DNA of 64,000 bases from Eledone cirrhosa (GCA_964016885.1 OZ024742.1:14505622-14569621), one strand, 5' to 3'; numbered from the stretch's first letter, positions 14,241 through 26,927 are shown. Numbers and translations are program-made. Notes: a model not told the origin generated them from the sequence alone.

Positions 14241-16280
14241 TGATAGTCTGTGAAGTTTGTCCAGTTCTCTAGTCCACTTGACCTGTCTCAGTGGTGACAG
14301 TCTGTGAAGTTTGTCCAGTTCTCTAGTTCACTTGACCTGTTTCAGTGGTGACAGTCTGTGAAGTTTGTCCAGTTCTCTAGTCCACTTGACCTGTTTCAGT
14401 GGTGATAGTCTGTGAAGTTTGTCCAGTTCTCTAGTCCACTTGACCTGTTTCAGTGGTGATAGTCTGTGAAGTTTGTCCAGTTCTCTAGTCCACTTGACCT
14501 GTTTCAGTGGTGACAGTCTGTGAAGTTTGTCTAATCCTCTAGTCCACTTGACCTGTTTCAGTGGTGACAGTCTGTGAAGTTTGTCCAGTTCTCTAGTCCA
14601 CTTGACCTGTCTCAGTGGTGACAGTCTGTGAAGTTTGTCCAGTTCTCTAGTCCACTTGACCTGTCTCAGTGGTGACAGTCTGTGAAGTTTGTCCAGTTCT
14701 CTAGTCCACTTGACCTGTTTCAGTGGTGACAGTCTGTGAAGTTTGTCCAGTCCCCTAGTCCACTTGACCTGTTTCAGTGGTGACAGTCTGTGAAGTTTGT
14801 CCAATCCTCTCGTCCACTTGACCTGTTTCAGTGGTGACAGTCTGTGAAGTTTGTCCAGTTCTCTAGTCCACTTGACCTGTTTCAGTGGTGAGTGTGAAGT
14901 TTGTTCAGTCCTCTAGTCCACTTGACCTGTTTCAGTGGTGACAGTCTGTGAAGTTTGTCCAGTTCTCTAGTCCACTTGACCTGTTTCAGTGGTGACAGTC
15001 TGTGAAGTTTGTCCAATCCTCTAGTCCACTTGACCTGTTTCAGTGGTGACAGTCTGTGAAGTTTATCCAGTTCTCTAGTCCACTTGACCTGTTTCAGTGG
15101 TGACAGTCTGTGAAGTTTGTCCAATCCTCTAGTGCACTTGACCTGTTTCAGTGGTGACAGTCTGTGAAGTTGGTCCAGTTCTCTAGTTCACTTGACCTGT
15201 TTCAGTGGTGACAGTCTGAACTTTGTCCAATCCTCTAGTCCACTTGACCTGTTTCAGTGGTGATAGTCTGTGAAGTTTGTCCAGTTCTCTAGTCCACTTG
15301 ACCTGTCTCAGTGGTGACAGTCTGTGAAGTTTGTCCAGTTCTCTAGTTCACTTGACCTGTTTCAGTGGTGACAGTCTGTGAAGTTTGTCCAGTTCTCTAG
15401 TCCACTTGACCTGTTTCAGTGGTGATAGTCTGTGAAGTTTGTCCAGTTCTCTAGTCCACTTGACCTGTTTCAGTGGTGATAGTCTGTGAAGTTTGTCCAG
15501 TTCTCTAGTCCACTTGACCTGTTTCAGTGGTGACAGTCTGTGAAGTTTGTCTAATCCTCTAGTCCACTTGACCTGTTTCAGTGGTGACAGTCTGTGAAGT
15601 TTGTCCAGTTCTCTAGTCCACTTGACCTGTCTCAGTGGTGACAGTCTGTGAAGTTTGTCCAGTTCTCTAGTCCACTTGACCTGTCTCAGTGGTGACAGTC
15701 TGTGAAGTTTGTCCAGTTCTCTAGTCCACTTGACCTGTTTCAGTGGTGACAGTCTGTGAAGTTTGTCCAGTCCCCTAGTCCACTTGACCTGTTTCAGTGG
15801 TGACAGTCTGTGAAGTTTGTCCAATCCTCTCGTCCACTTGACCTGTTTCAGTGGTGACAGTCTGTGAAGTTTGTCCAGTTCTCTAGTCCACTTGACCTGT
15901 TTCAGTGGTGAGTGTGAAGTTTGTTCAGTCCTCTAGTCCACTTGACCTGTTTCAGTGGTGACAGTCTGTGAAGTTTGTCCAGTTCTCTAGTCCACTTGAC
16001 CTGTTTCAGTGGTGACAGTCTGTGAAGTTTGTCCAATCCTCTAGTCCACTTGACCTGTTTCAGTGGTGACAGTCTGTGAAGTTTATCCAGTTCTCTAGTC
16101 CACTTGACCTGTTTCAGTGGTGACAGTCTGTGAAGTTTGTCCAATCCTCTAGTGCACTTGACCTGTTTCAGTGGTGACAGTCTGTGAAGTTGGTCCAGTT
16201 CTCTAGTTCACTTGACCTGTTTCAGTGGTGACAGTCTGAACTTTGTCCAATCCTCTAGTCCACTTGACCTGTTCCAGTGG
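14241..16280. repeat. 1,020-bp tandem duplication inside the 54-bp array
   Basis: The block 14241-15260 is repeated at 15261-16280 with no difference I could find in the lines compared. Diagnostic variants, including the shortened 'ggtgagtgtgaag' unit (about 14888 and 15908), 'gtttatccag' (about 15062 and 16082) and 'ctgaactttg' (about 15217 and 16237), are all spaced by 1,020 bp. This indicates a recent unequal exchange, or a collapsed or duplicated assembly path. Confidence 0.85.
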
Positions 16281-16859
16281 TGACAGTCTGTGAAGTTTGT
16301 CCAGTTCTCTAGTCCACTTGACCTGTTTCAGTGGTGACAGTCTGTGAAGTTTGTCCAATCCTCTAGTCCACTTGACCTGTTTCAGTGGTGACAGTCTGTG
16401 AAGTTGGTCCAGTTCTCAAGTCCACTTGACCTGTTTCAGTGGTGACAGTCTGTGAAGTTTATCCAGTTCTCTAGTCCACTTGACCTGTTTCAGTGGTGAC
16501 AGTCTGTGAAGTTGGTCCAGTTCTCTAGTCCACTTGACCTGTCTCAGTGGTGACAGTCTGTGAAGTTTGTCCAGTTCTCTAGTCCACTTGACCTGTTTCA
16601 GTGGTGACAGTCTGTGAAGTTTGTCCAGTCCCCTAGTCCACTTGACCTGTTTCAGTGGTGACAGTCTGTGAAGTTTGTCCAGTCCTCTAGTTCACTTGAC
16701 CTGTCTCAGTGGTGACAGTCTGTGAAGTTTGTCCAGTCCTCTAGTCCACTTGACCTGTTTCACTAGTGACAGTCTGTAAAGTTTGTCCAGTCCTCTAGTT
16801 CACTTGACCTGTTTCAGTGGTGACAGTCTGAAGTTTGTCCAGTTCTCTAGTCCACTTGA

Positions 16860-19800
16860 CCTGTTTCAGTGGTGACAGTCTGTGAAGTTTGTCCAGTCCT
16901 CTAGTTCACTTGACCTGTTTCAGTGGTGACAGTCTGTAAAGTTTGTCCAGTCCTCTAGTCCACTTGACCTGTTTCAGTGGTGACAGTCTGTGAAGTTTGT
17001 CCAGTCCTCTAGTTGACTTGACCTGTTTCAGTGGTGACAGTCTGTGAAGTTTGTCCAGTCCTCTAGTTGACTTGACCTGTCTCAGTGGTGACAGTCTGTG
17101 AAGTTTGTCCAATCCTCTAGTCCACTTGACCTGTTTCAGTGGTGACAGTCTGTGAAGGTTGTCCAGTTCTCTAGTTCCTTTGACCTGTTTCAGTGGTGAC
17201 AGTCTGAAGTTTGTCCAGTCCCCTAGTCCACTTGACCTGTTTCAGTGGTGACAGTCTGTGAAGTTTGTTCAGTCCCCTAGTCCACTTGACCTGTTTCAGT
17301 GATGACAGTCTGAAGCTTGTTCAGTCCCCTAGTCCACTTGACATGTTTCAGTGGTGACAGTCTGTTAAGTTTGTCCAGTCCCCTAGTCCACTTGACCTGT
17401 TTCAGTGATGACAGTCTGAAGTTTGTCCAGTTCTCTAGTCAACTTGACCTGTTGTAGTGGTGACAGTCTGTGAAGTTTGTTCAGTCCCCTATTCCACTTG
17501 ACCTGTTTCAGTGATGACAGTCTGAAGTTTGTTCAGTCCCCTAGTCCACTTGACCTGTTTCAGTGGTGACAGTCTGTGAAGTTTGTCCAGTCCCCTAGTC
17601 CTCTTGACCTGTTTCAGTGATGACAGTCCGAAGTTTGTCCAGTTCTCTAGTTCACTTGACCTGTTTCAGTGGTGACAGTCTGTGAAGTTTGTCCAATCCT
17701 CTAGTCCATTTGACCTGTATGAGTGGTGACAGTCTGTGAAGTTTGTCCAGTCCCCTTGTCCACTTGACCTGTTTCAGTTTTGACAGTCTGAAATTTGTCC
17801 AGTTCTCTAGTCCACTTGACCTGTTTCAGTGGTGACAGTCTGTGAAGTTTGTCCAATCCTCTAGTCCACTTGACCTGTTTCAGTGGTGACAGTCTGTGAA
17901 GTTTGTCCAGTTCTCTAGTCCACTTGACCTGTTTCAGTGGTGACAGTCTGTGAAGTTTGTCCAATCTTCTAGTGCACTTGACCTGTTTCAGTGGTGACAG
18001 TCTGTGAAGTTGGTCCAGTTCTCTAGTCAACTTGACCTGTCTCAGTGGTGACAGTCTGTGAAGTTTGTCCAGTTCTCTAGTTCACTTGACCTGTTTCAGT
18101 GGTGACAGTCTGTGAAGTTTGTCCAGTTCTCTAGTCCATTTGACCTGTTTCAGTGGTGATAGTCTGTGAAGTTGGTCCAGTTCTCAAGTCCACTTGACCT
18201 GTTTCAGTGGTGATAGTCTGTGAAGTTTGTCCAGTTCTCTAGTCCACTTGACCTGTCTCAGTGGTGACAGTCTGTGAAGTTTGTCCAGTTCTCTAGTTCA
18301 CTTGACCTGTTTCAGTGGTGACAGTCTGTGAAGTTTGTCCAGTTCTCTAGTCCACTTGACCTGTTTCAGTGGTGATAGTCTGTGAAGTTTGTCCAGTTCT
18401 CTAGTCCACTTGACCTGTTTCAGTGGTGATAGTCTGTGAAGTTTGTCCAGTTCTCTAGTCCACTTGACCTGTTTCAGTGGTGACAGTCTGTAAAGTTTGT
18501 CTAATCCTCTAGTCCACTTGACCTGTTTCAGTGGTGACAGTCTGTGAAGTTTGTCCAGTTCTCTAGTCCACTTGACCTGTCTCAGTGGTGACAGTCTGTG
18601 AAGTTTGTCCAGTTCTCTAGTCCACTTGACCTGTCTCAGTGGTGACAGTCTGTGAAGTTTGTCCAGTTCTCTAGTCCACTTGACCTGTTTCAGTGGTGAC
18701 AGTCTGTGAAGTTTGTCCAGTCCCCTAGTCCACTTGACCTGTTTCAGTGGTGACAGTCTGTGAAGTTTGTCCAATCCTCTCGTCCACTTGACCTGTTTCA
18801 GTGGTGACAGTCTGTGAAGTTTGTCCAGTTCTCTAGTCCACTTGACCTGTTTCAGTGGTGAGTGTGAAGTTTGTTCAGTCCTCTAGTCCACTTGACCTGT
18901 TTCAGTGGTGACAGTCTGTGAAGTTTGTCCAGTTCTCTAGTCCACTTGACCTGTTTCAGTGGTGACAGTCTGTGAAGTTTGTCCAATCCTCTAGACCACT
19001 TGACCTGTTTCAGTGGTGACAGTCTGTGAAGTTTATCCAGTTCTCTAGTCCACTTGACCTGTTTCAGTGGTGACAGTCTGTGAAGTTTGTCCAATCCTCT
19101 AGTGCACTTGACCTGTTTCAGTGGTGACAGTCTGTGAAGTTGGTCCAGTTCTCTAGTCCACTTGACCTGTTTCAGTGGTGACAGTCTGAAGTTTGTCCAA
19201 TCTTCTAGTCCACTTGACCTGTTCCAGTGGTGACAGTCTGTGAAGTTTGTCCAGTTCTCTAGTCCACTTGACCTGTTTCAGTGGTGACAGTCTGTGAAGT
19301 TTGTCCAATCCTCTAGTCCACTTGACCTGTTTCAGTGGTGACAGTCTGTGAAGTTGGTCCAGTTCTCAAGTCCACTTGACCTGTTTCAGTGGTGACAGTC
19401 TGTGAAGTTTGTCCAGTTCTCTAGTCCACTTGACCTGTCTCAGTGGTGACAGTCTGTGAAGTTGGTCCAGTTCTCTAGTCCACTTGACCTGTCTCAGTGG
19501 TGACAGTCTGTGAAGTTTGTCCAGTTCTCTAGTCCACTTGACCTGTTTCAGTGGTGACAGTCTGTGAAGTTTGTCCAGTCCCCTAGTCCACTTGACCTGT
19601 TTCAGTGGTGACAGTCTGTGAAGTTTGTCCAATCCTCTAGTCCACTTGACCTGTTTCAGTGGTGACAGTCTGTGAAGTTGGTCAAATCCTCTAGTCCACT
19701 TGACCTGTTTCAGTGGTGACAGTCTGTGAAGTTTGTCCAGTCCTCTAGTTCACTTGACCTGTTTCAGTGGTGACAGTCTGTAAAGTTTGTCCAGTCCTCT

Positions 19801-22579
19801 AGTCCACTTGACCTGTTTCAGTGGTGACAGTCTGTGAAGTTTGTCCAGTCCTCTAGTTGACTTGACCTGTTTCAGTGGTGACAGTCTGTGAAGTTTGTCC
19901 AGTCCTCTAGTTGACTTGACCTGTCTCAGTGGTGACAGTCTGTGAAGTTTGTCCAATCCTCTAGTCCACTTGACCTGTTTCAGTGGTGACAGTCTGTGAA
20001 GGTTGTCCAGTTCTCTAGTTCCTTTGACCTGTTTCAGTGGTGACAGTCTGAAGTTTGTCCAGTCCCCTAGTCCACTTGACCTGTTTCAGTGGTGACAGTC
20101 TGTGAAGTTTGTTCAGTCCCCTAGTCCACTTGACCTGTTTCAGTGATGACAGTCTGAAGCTTGTTCAGTCCCCTAGTCCACTTGACATGTTTCAGTGGTG
20201 ACAGTCTGTTAAGTTTGTCCAGTCCCCTAGTCCACTTGACCTGTTTCAGTGATGACAGTCTGAAGTTTGTCCAGTTCTCTAGTCAACTTGACCTGTTGTA
20301 GTGGTGACAGTCTGTGAAGTTTGTTCAGTCCCCTATTCCACTTGACCTGTTTCAGTGATGACAGTCTGAAGTTTGTTCAGTCCCCTAGTCCACTTGACCT
20401 GTTTCAGTGGTGACAGTCTGTGAAGTTTGTCCAGTCCCCTAGTCCTCTTGACCTGTTTCAGTGATGACAGTCCGAAGTTTGTCCAGTTCTCTAGTTCACT
20501 TGACCTGTTTCAGTGGTGACAGTCTGTGAAGTTTGTCCAATCCTCTAGTCCATTTGACCTGTATGAGTGGTGACAGTCTGTGAAGTTTGTCCAGTCCCCT
20601 TGTCCACTTGACCTGTTTCAGTTTTGACAGTCTGAAATTTGTCCAGTTCTCTAGTCCACTTGACCTGTTTCAGTGGTGACAGTCTGTGAAGTTTGTCCAA
20701 TCCTCTAGTCCACTTGACCTGTTTCAGTGGTGACAGTCTGTGAAGTTTGTCCAGTTCTCTAGTCCACTTGACCTGTTTCAGTGGTGACAGTCTGTGAAGT
20801 TTGTCCAATCTTCTAGTGCACTTGACCTGTTTCAGTGGTGACAGTCTGTGAAGTTGGTCCAGTTCTCTAGTCAACTTGACCTGTCTCAGTGGTGACAGTC
20901 TGTGAAGTTTGTCCAGTTCTCTAGTTCACTTGACCTGTTTCAGTGGTGACAGTCTGTGAAGTTTGTCCAGTTCTCTAGTCCATTTGACCTGTTTCAGTGG
21001 TGATAGTCTGTGAAGTTGGTCCAGTTCTCAAGTCCACTTGACCTGTTTCAGTGGTGATAGTCTGTGAAGTTTGTCCAGTTCTCTAGTCCACTTGACCTGT
21101 CTCAGTGGTGACAGTCTGTGAAGTTTGTCCAGTTCTCTAGTTCACTTGACCTGTTTCAGTGGTGACAGTCTGTGAAGTTTGTCCAGTTCTCTAGTCCACT
21201 TGACCTGTTTCAGTGGTGATAGTCTGTGAAGTTTGTCCAGTTCTCTAGTCCACTTGACCTGTTTCAGTGGTGATAGTCTGTGAAGTTTGTCCAGTTCTCT
21301 AGTCCACTTGACCTGTTTCAGTGGTGACAGTCTGTAAAGTTTGTCTAATCCTCTAGTCCACTTGACCTGTTTCAGTGGTGACAGTCTGTGAAGTTTGTCC
21401 AGTTCTCTAGTCCACTTGACCTGTCTCAGTGGTGACAGTCTGTGAAGTTTGTCCAGTTCTCTAGTCCACTTGACCTGTCTCAGTGGTGACAGTCTGTGAA
21501 GTTTGTCCAGTTCTCTAGTCCACTTGACCTGTTTCAGTGGTGACAGTCTGTGAAGTTTGTCCAGTCCCCTAGTCCACTTGACCTGTTTCAGTGGTGACAG
21601 TCTGTGAAGTTTGTCCAATCCTCTCGTCCACTTGACCTGTTTCAGTGGTGACAGTCTGTGAAGTTTGTCCAGTTCTCTAGTCCACTTGACCTGTTTCAGT
21701 GGTGAGTGTGAAGTTTGTTCAGTCCTCTAGTCCACTTGACCTGTTTCAGTGGTGACAGTCTGTGAAGTTTGTCCAGTTCTCTAGTCCACTTGACCTGTTT
21801 CAGTGGTGACAGTCTGTGAAGTTTGTCCAATCCTCTAGACCACTTGACCTGTTTCAGTGGTGACAGTCTGTGAAGTTTATCCAGTTCTCTAGTCCACTTG
21901 ACCTGTTTCAGTGGTGACAGTCTGTGAAGTTTGTCCAATCCTCTAGTGCACTTGACCTGTTTCAGTGGTGACAGTCTGTGAAGTTGGTCCAGTTCTCTAG
22001 TCCACTTGACCTGTTTCAGTGGTGACAGTCTGAAGTTTGTCCAATCTTCTAGTCCACTTGACCTGTTCCAGTGGTGACAGTCTGTGAAGTTTGTCCAGTT
22101 CTCTAGTCCACTTGACCTGTTTCAGTGGTGACAGTCTGTGAAGTTTGTCCAATCCTCTAGTCCACTTGACCTGTTTCAGTGGTGACAGTCTGTGAAGTTG
22201 GTCCAGTTCTCAAGTCCACTTGACCTGTTTCAGTGGTGACAGTCTGTGAAGTTTGTCCAGTTCTCTAGTCCACTTGACCTGTCTCAGTGGTGACAGTCTG
22301 TGAAGTTGGTCCAGTTCTCTAGTCCACTTGACCTGTCTCAGTGGTGACAGTCTGTGAAGTTTGTCCAGTTCTCTAGTCCACTTGACCTGTTTCAGTGGTG
22401 ACAGTCTGTGAAGTTTGTCCAGTCCCCTAGTCCACTTGACCTGTTTCAGTGGTGACAGTCTGTGAAGTTTGTCCAATCCTCTAGTCCACTTGACCTGTTT
22501 CAGTGGTGACAGTCTGTGAAGTTGGTCAAATCCTCTAGTCCACTTGACCTGTTTCAGTGGTGACAGTCTGTGAAGTTTG
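16860..22579. repeat. 2,844-bp tandem duplication inside the 54-bp array
   Basis: Blocks starting near 16860 and 19704 match unit by unit with an offset of 2,844 bp. Rare variants are shared: 'agttgacttg' twice in a row, 'cagttttgacagtctgaaat', 'gtaaagtttgtctaatcc', 'ctctagaccact' and 'gttggtcaaatcc'. The match ends near 22579, where one copy reads gtccag and the other gttcag. The first part of each block also resembles the 1,020-bp block near 14328 at an offset of about 3,970 bp, so several rounds of segmental duplication are layered here. Confidence 0.85.
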
Positions 22580-23585
22580 TTCAGTCCCCTAGTCCACTTG
22601 ACCTGTTTCAGTGGTGACAGTCTGTGAAGTTTGTCCAGTTCTCTAGTCCACTTGACCTGTTTCAGTGGTGACAGTCTGTTAAGTTTGTTCAGTCCCCTAG
22701 TCCACTTGACCTGTTTCAGTGGTGACAGTCTGTGAAGTTTGTCCAGTCCTCTAGTTCATTTGACCTGTTTCAGTGGTGACAGTCTGTGAAGTTTGTCCAG
22801 TTCTCTAGTCTACTTGACCTGTTTCAGTGGTGACAGTCTGTGAAGTTTGTCCAGTCCTCTAGTTCATTTGACCTGTTTCAGTGGTGACAGTCTGAAGTTT
22901 ATCCAGTTCTCTAGTCCACTTGACCTGTTTCAGTGGTGACAGTCTGTGAAGTTTGTCCAGTCCTCTAGTTCACTTGACCTGTTTCAGTGGTGACAGTCTG
23001 AAGTTTGTCCAATCCTCTAGTCCACTTGACCTGTTTCAGTGGTGACAGTCTGTGAAGTTTGTCCAGTTCTCTAGTTCACTTAACCTGTTTCAGTGGTGAC
23101 AGTCTGAAGTTTGTCCAGTTCTCTAGTTCACTTGACCTGTTTCAATGGTGACAGTCTGTGAAGTTGGTCCAGTTCTCTAGTTCACTTGACCTGTTTCAGT
23201 GGTGACAGTCTGAAGTTTGTCCAGTTCTCTAGTCCACTTGACCTGTTTCAGTGGTGACAGTCTGAAGTTTGTCCAATCCTCTAGTTCACTTGACCTGTTT
23301 CAGTGGTGACAGTCTGTGAAGTTGGTCCAGTTCTCTAGTCCACTTGACCTGTTTCAGTGGTGACAGTCTGTGAAATTTGTCCAGTCTCCTAGTCCACTTG
23401 ACCTGTTTCAGTGGTGACAGTCTGAAGTTTGTCCAGTCTCCTAGTCCACTTGGCCTGTGAAGTTGGTCCTGTCCTCTACTCCACTTGACATATCTCAGTG
23501 GTGACAGTCTGTGAAGTTGATCCTGTCCTCTAGTCCACTTGACATATTTCAGTGGTGACTTGGTCCATGAAGTTGGTTCAATCCT

Positions 23586-23792
23586 CGATAACAGAGAAAA
23601 TGGACACTAAATGATGAGAGAGAGAGAGTCTGCAGTGCTGAGACCACTAATCATGGGAGTACTCAATGTATAGTCAGATGTAGACTGGGTATTGAGATAT
23701 GTAAAATCGCGACTGCAGCTCCAAGCAGTTTTGGTTTGTGTCTTCAAGCCTTTTCAAAGGATTTATCTCGCGCTCTCTCTCTCTATATATAT
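23586..23792. other. spacer between minisatellite and LINE, no gene
   Basis: About 200 bp of mixed sequence with a (GA)n at about 23619 and a (CT)n(TA)n at about 23772. No coding signal is visible. Confidence 0.5.
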
Positions 23793-24885
23793 CATCATCA
23801 TCATCAACGTTTAACGTCCGTGTTCCACGCCTGCATGGGTTTGGACGGGGGTAGTCCCACTTGAGGCAAGAGTGATTGTCTTGCTCGCATAGGACTGTCT
23901 GGCAGGTTTTCTACAGTTGGATGCCCTTCCTAACACCAACCACATTTACAGTGTGGGTCTGGGAGGTTTTTACCGTGTTGCCTACACGGCCACATTACAG
24001 CGTGGACTGTGTGTTTTTTTGTCGTGACACCTACACGATCTCATTTGTTTCGGCCTCGATGGCGCGGCGCCAACATAACTTTACATAGAACGGGGTGGTG
24101 TGGATGGGGTGGGGGTGGTGGTGGTGGGACGGGGTGTATTTTGTTAGAGATGCCTACTGGCTGGAGTAGGTTTTACTATATATTTAGGTAAGGCGGGTCT
24201 TCTCTGTTACTGAGTACCGCCAAAGGTCTCGGTCCAGTGACATTGTCTTGGAGAGGTGTAAGTGTGTGATGTCGGAGTTTATCAGCTCGTCCCAGGTTTT
24301 TCTAGGTCTGCCTATTCCGTGACTACCGTCTATCTTTATTGCCCTGCACTTTGTTATACAGCTATCGACTTTCATGCGCATCACGTGTCCATACCAACGT
24401 AGCCTTCTCTCGAGTAAACAACATCTGATCCCTCTTATCTCTAATTTTTTCCTTAGTTCGTTTATGCTTTGCCGTTCACGTATATTACTGTTACACATCC
24501 AGCGGAGCATGCAAGCTTCGTTCCTCTCTAGTCTGCGTATATCCTCTGCACACAATGCCCAGGTCTCACTGCCATGCAGCATTGCTGTTCGTATGCAGGC
24601 ATCGTACAACCTGCCTTTCATTTTTAGGGAGAACCCTTTAGCAGCTAATAGTGGTATAAGCTCTCTGAACTTTTTCCAACCAGTTCTGACTCTAGCTACT
24701 GTACTTTCAGAGCACCCTCTCCCACTGCTGATTTTATCGCCCAGGTAACGGAAGCTGTCCACTATTTCTATAGAACCCTCTGTGCAATTGAAAGAGCTAG
24801 TATTTTGTGGGCACTTGCTGCTACTTATTGCACCAGAACACCGGCCACATGAAAATCTATGTTCTTAGTTAGCTTATGAAAAGAG
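23793..24885 (-). mobile_element. LINE family 1, 5'-truncated copy A
   Basis: Read on the minus strand this is the C-terminal part and 3' UTR of a non-LTR retrotransposon. An open frame at 24762..24184 encodes the region after the reverse transcriptase, with the motifs RYLGDKISSG, AMLHGSETWAL, LRWYGHVMRM and GRPRKTW. The 3' UTR carries a conserved block ('gttggtgttaggaagggcat' on the element strand) and the element ends in a (GAT)n tail at 23793. It is nearly identical to copies at 51462-52234 and 54377-56085, so the family has moved recently. The 5' break is near 24885, just after 'ttagttagctta'. The clade is uncertain; RTE-like is my best guess from the C-terminal motifs and the trinucleotide tail. 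Confidence 0.85.
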
Positions 24886-25053
24886 TCAGAACCCCAGCGG
24901 CTGAGCTCCGGCTGTTTCGACAGCTAGATCTGTTTCAATTGACCTGGTCTATGTAATAGCTAGTCAATACATTATCACACCTGTTTATAACTAGTTAATA
25001 CTACATTATTACAACTACTGGTGACATACATATGCTGTACCATATGTATACAA
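24886..25053. other. short dispersed-repeat fragment, no gene
   Basis: It contains 'cggctgagctc' and 'ctgtttcgacagct' (about 24899-24927), which recur in similar form at about 59049-59080 in SNX25 intron 6. This is a piece of a dispersed repeat of unknown type. Confidence 0.4.
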
Positions 25054-25340
25054 GAAACAAAGCACTTTCATCATTATCACTGATTTTACATTCATTTTTC
25101 CATACTTGCATGGGTTGGATGTGTCCTTTTCAGAACAGCATCTCTCCATACACTGTGTTCCTTCGTCATCTCCTCTATGAGTCTCAGAGATTTGAGATCA
25201 TCTGTCATCATCTCGGCCCAAGTGTACCTCTACTGCAGCTTCCTTCCACTTCTTCACCCAGTAATTATCATCCATGAGCATCATGTCCATACTAATGCAA
25301 TCCGTAGTCATCTCTCTTGCACTTTATCCAAGAATAATGG
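25054..25340 (-). mobile_element. LINE family 2, 3' end fragment, decayed
   Basis: On the minus strand this aligns with the 3' ends at 37046-37344 (minus) and 50776-51213 (plus). The shared stretch encodes the LRWYGHVMRM-type region followed by a conserved D-L-R-S-L-K-L segment. Here it is heavily mutated, with no intact frame. It is an old copy of a family related to, but distinct from, LINE family 1. Confidence 0.65.
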
Positions 25341-26270
25341 TTTCTAATTTAAACAGAAGGACAGTAAATTTGAGGATAGACTCCAAAATGGTTGGATAAC
25401 ATCCATATCCACAGCTAGATTAAATTAACAAAATGTGTTTTACTTGATCTGGAGACCTTCCATCAAGTAATATATTTATTACCTGTCACGTTTGCCGATT
25501 TTCTCCTACCTTAACCCTTTAATTACTAACCCAGCCAAAACCAACCATGGTTGTATGAGATAAAACTTCCCATTTTAAAGGTTTCGAATCTAAATTAAAC
25601 TCTTTCAACATAATTTTATATAAGAAACTTACATTAATTTACTATCTTAGTAATGAAATAATTAATAATTTTAGTAAACCCCTCAAAATTCTTTATTATT
25701 TAAAATAGAGTGTATTCAATATTTCTTACAATTGAGATCCCCACCCCCAGATAAATGAATATCAAAATAAAATAAAGTTATTGAAACAAAAATAGAAAAT
25801 GAATTGACAAGGGACAATGAAAGTATTTTTCTATATTGCGTATTTTGTCATTTTCACTTTCAAAATTAATAGTGCCCATTTCCTCCCGTTTTGGGGTTTT
25901 ATTTGCCGTTAATAGACTATTTTCTGTAGTTAATATACTACGAATGCTACTAATTCAATTTTCAAATTCCTTCTTGTCCGGAGAAACAAAGGATGTGAGT
26001 TCGAACCTCCGCCACACCCCTTGTTTGCAGGTGCAACAAATTACACCAACCTGTGGCCTGTGATAAGGTGTGTATATCTTCTCACACTTATTAGAAAATA
26101 TAAATTGTGCTTAAACATTATTCAGACACCACTACCCTATAACCTCCACACACAAAACATTTCTATTTGTTCATCATATTTAATTATATAATTAAAGTGA
26201 AAGTGTTTCATAAATTTTCAATCCTAATCAAATGTATATTACTAAATATACATTACAAAACACTACATTA
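25341..26270. other. AT-rich DNA, no gene seen
   Basis: I find no supported exon. The short open frame at 25836..26063 has no recognisable domain and unfavourable composition. Part of it (about 25970-26060, 'gtgagttcgaacctccgcca') looks like a tRNA-type B box from a decayed SINE. Confidence 0.45.
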
Positions 26271-26430
<160 letters not shown>

Positions 26431-26611
26431 AAGACAATATCAATCACATTATATCAATAACTTAAGGAGATCAATACCTCGTATTAGTTCATGAATTCCA
26501 TTTTTATATGAAACATCATGATAAAAATATATTCTTTCGTTTTCAATTTATATTTCAATGTAGAATATATATTTAATTAAGTATTGCGTGTACACGCACA
26601 CATATATATAT

Positions 26612-26706
26612 ATATTAAAATAACAGATTAAAGTTTAAGCAATGAATCGCTGCTTTCACCCTTAACGGGATCTTCAGAAGCTTAAACTTTAATGTTATTT
26701 TAATAA
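26612..26706. repeat. hairpin element (MITE-like), copy 1
   Basis: 'aaataacagattaaagttta' is followed, after a loop, by its complement in slightly decayed form, 'taaactttaatgttatttta'. The same hairpin occurs nearly perfectly at 56993-57082. The downstream phrase 'tttgctctacggttctt' is also shared ('tttgctctagggttctt' at about 57087), so the repeat extends past the stem. Confidence 0.75.
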
Positions 26707-26803
26707 ATTTTTGCTCTACGGTTCTTATATATTTGATATATATTTATCCTTATCGAGCCCTCTTTGGATTTTAGTCTTCACATTTATTATTATTATTACT
26801 ATA

Positions 26804-26916
26804 TTACAATCCCGCCGAGGTTGACTTTGCCTTTCATCCTTACGGGGTCGATAAAATAAAGTACCAGTGAGGCACTGGGTAGTTGCTGGCCTTGTGCCTA
26901 AAGTAGAAACAATTAT
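26804..26916 (+). mobile_element. octopus-type SINE, 3' part
   Basis: It carries the conserved body 'gactttgcctttcatcctta' then 'cggggtcgataaaataaagt' and ends in 'gtagaaacaattattac'. The 5' tRNA-like part is missing. It sits directly before a complete copy of the same SINE. Confidence 0.85.
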
Positions 26917-26927
26917 TACTATATAGG

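Larger units (their letters stand above)
1958..23585. repeat. 54-bp minisatellite array, about 400 copies (21.6 kb)
   Basis: The unit runs through gtccacttgacctgtttcag, then tggtgacagtctgtgaagtt, then tgtccagtcctcta, 54 bp in total. A frequent variant reads 'cagtctgaag' instead of 'cagtctgtgaag' and is 52 bp. Other recurrent variants are tcc/ttc/tgc before 'acttgacc', gtcc/gtcccc/gttc in the 'cagt..ctag' segment, and tttcag/tctcag. The minus strand of the 54-bp type is open in one frame (an 18-residue period, L-D-K-L-H-R-L-S-P-L-K-Q-V-K-W-T-R-G/E), producing open frames of 68-197 codons. The 52-bp units shift this frame and the 'ttcact' variant makes TGA, so it is not treated as coding. The array edges decay gradually (about 1958-2100 and 23440-23585), as expected for an old array with active turnover in its middle. 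Confidence 0.97.

Noticed and set aside
2539..22476. Many minus-strand frames encoding an 18-residue repeat (LDKLHRLSPLKQVKWTRG), up to 197 codons
   Set aside because: They are translations of the 54-bp minisatellite. Frames are broken at every 52-bp unit and wherever 'ttcact' gives TGA, and there is no start context, splice site or non-repeat flank.
23876..24748. Plus-strand frames over the LINE copy at 23793-24885 (and equivalents at 52143, 54462, 54829)
   Set aside because: These are complements of the LINE 3' UTR and C-terminal coding region and recur only because the LINE recurs.
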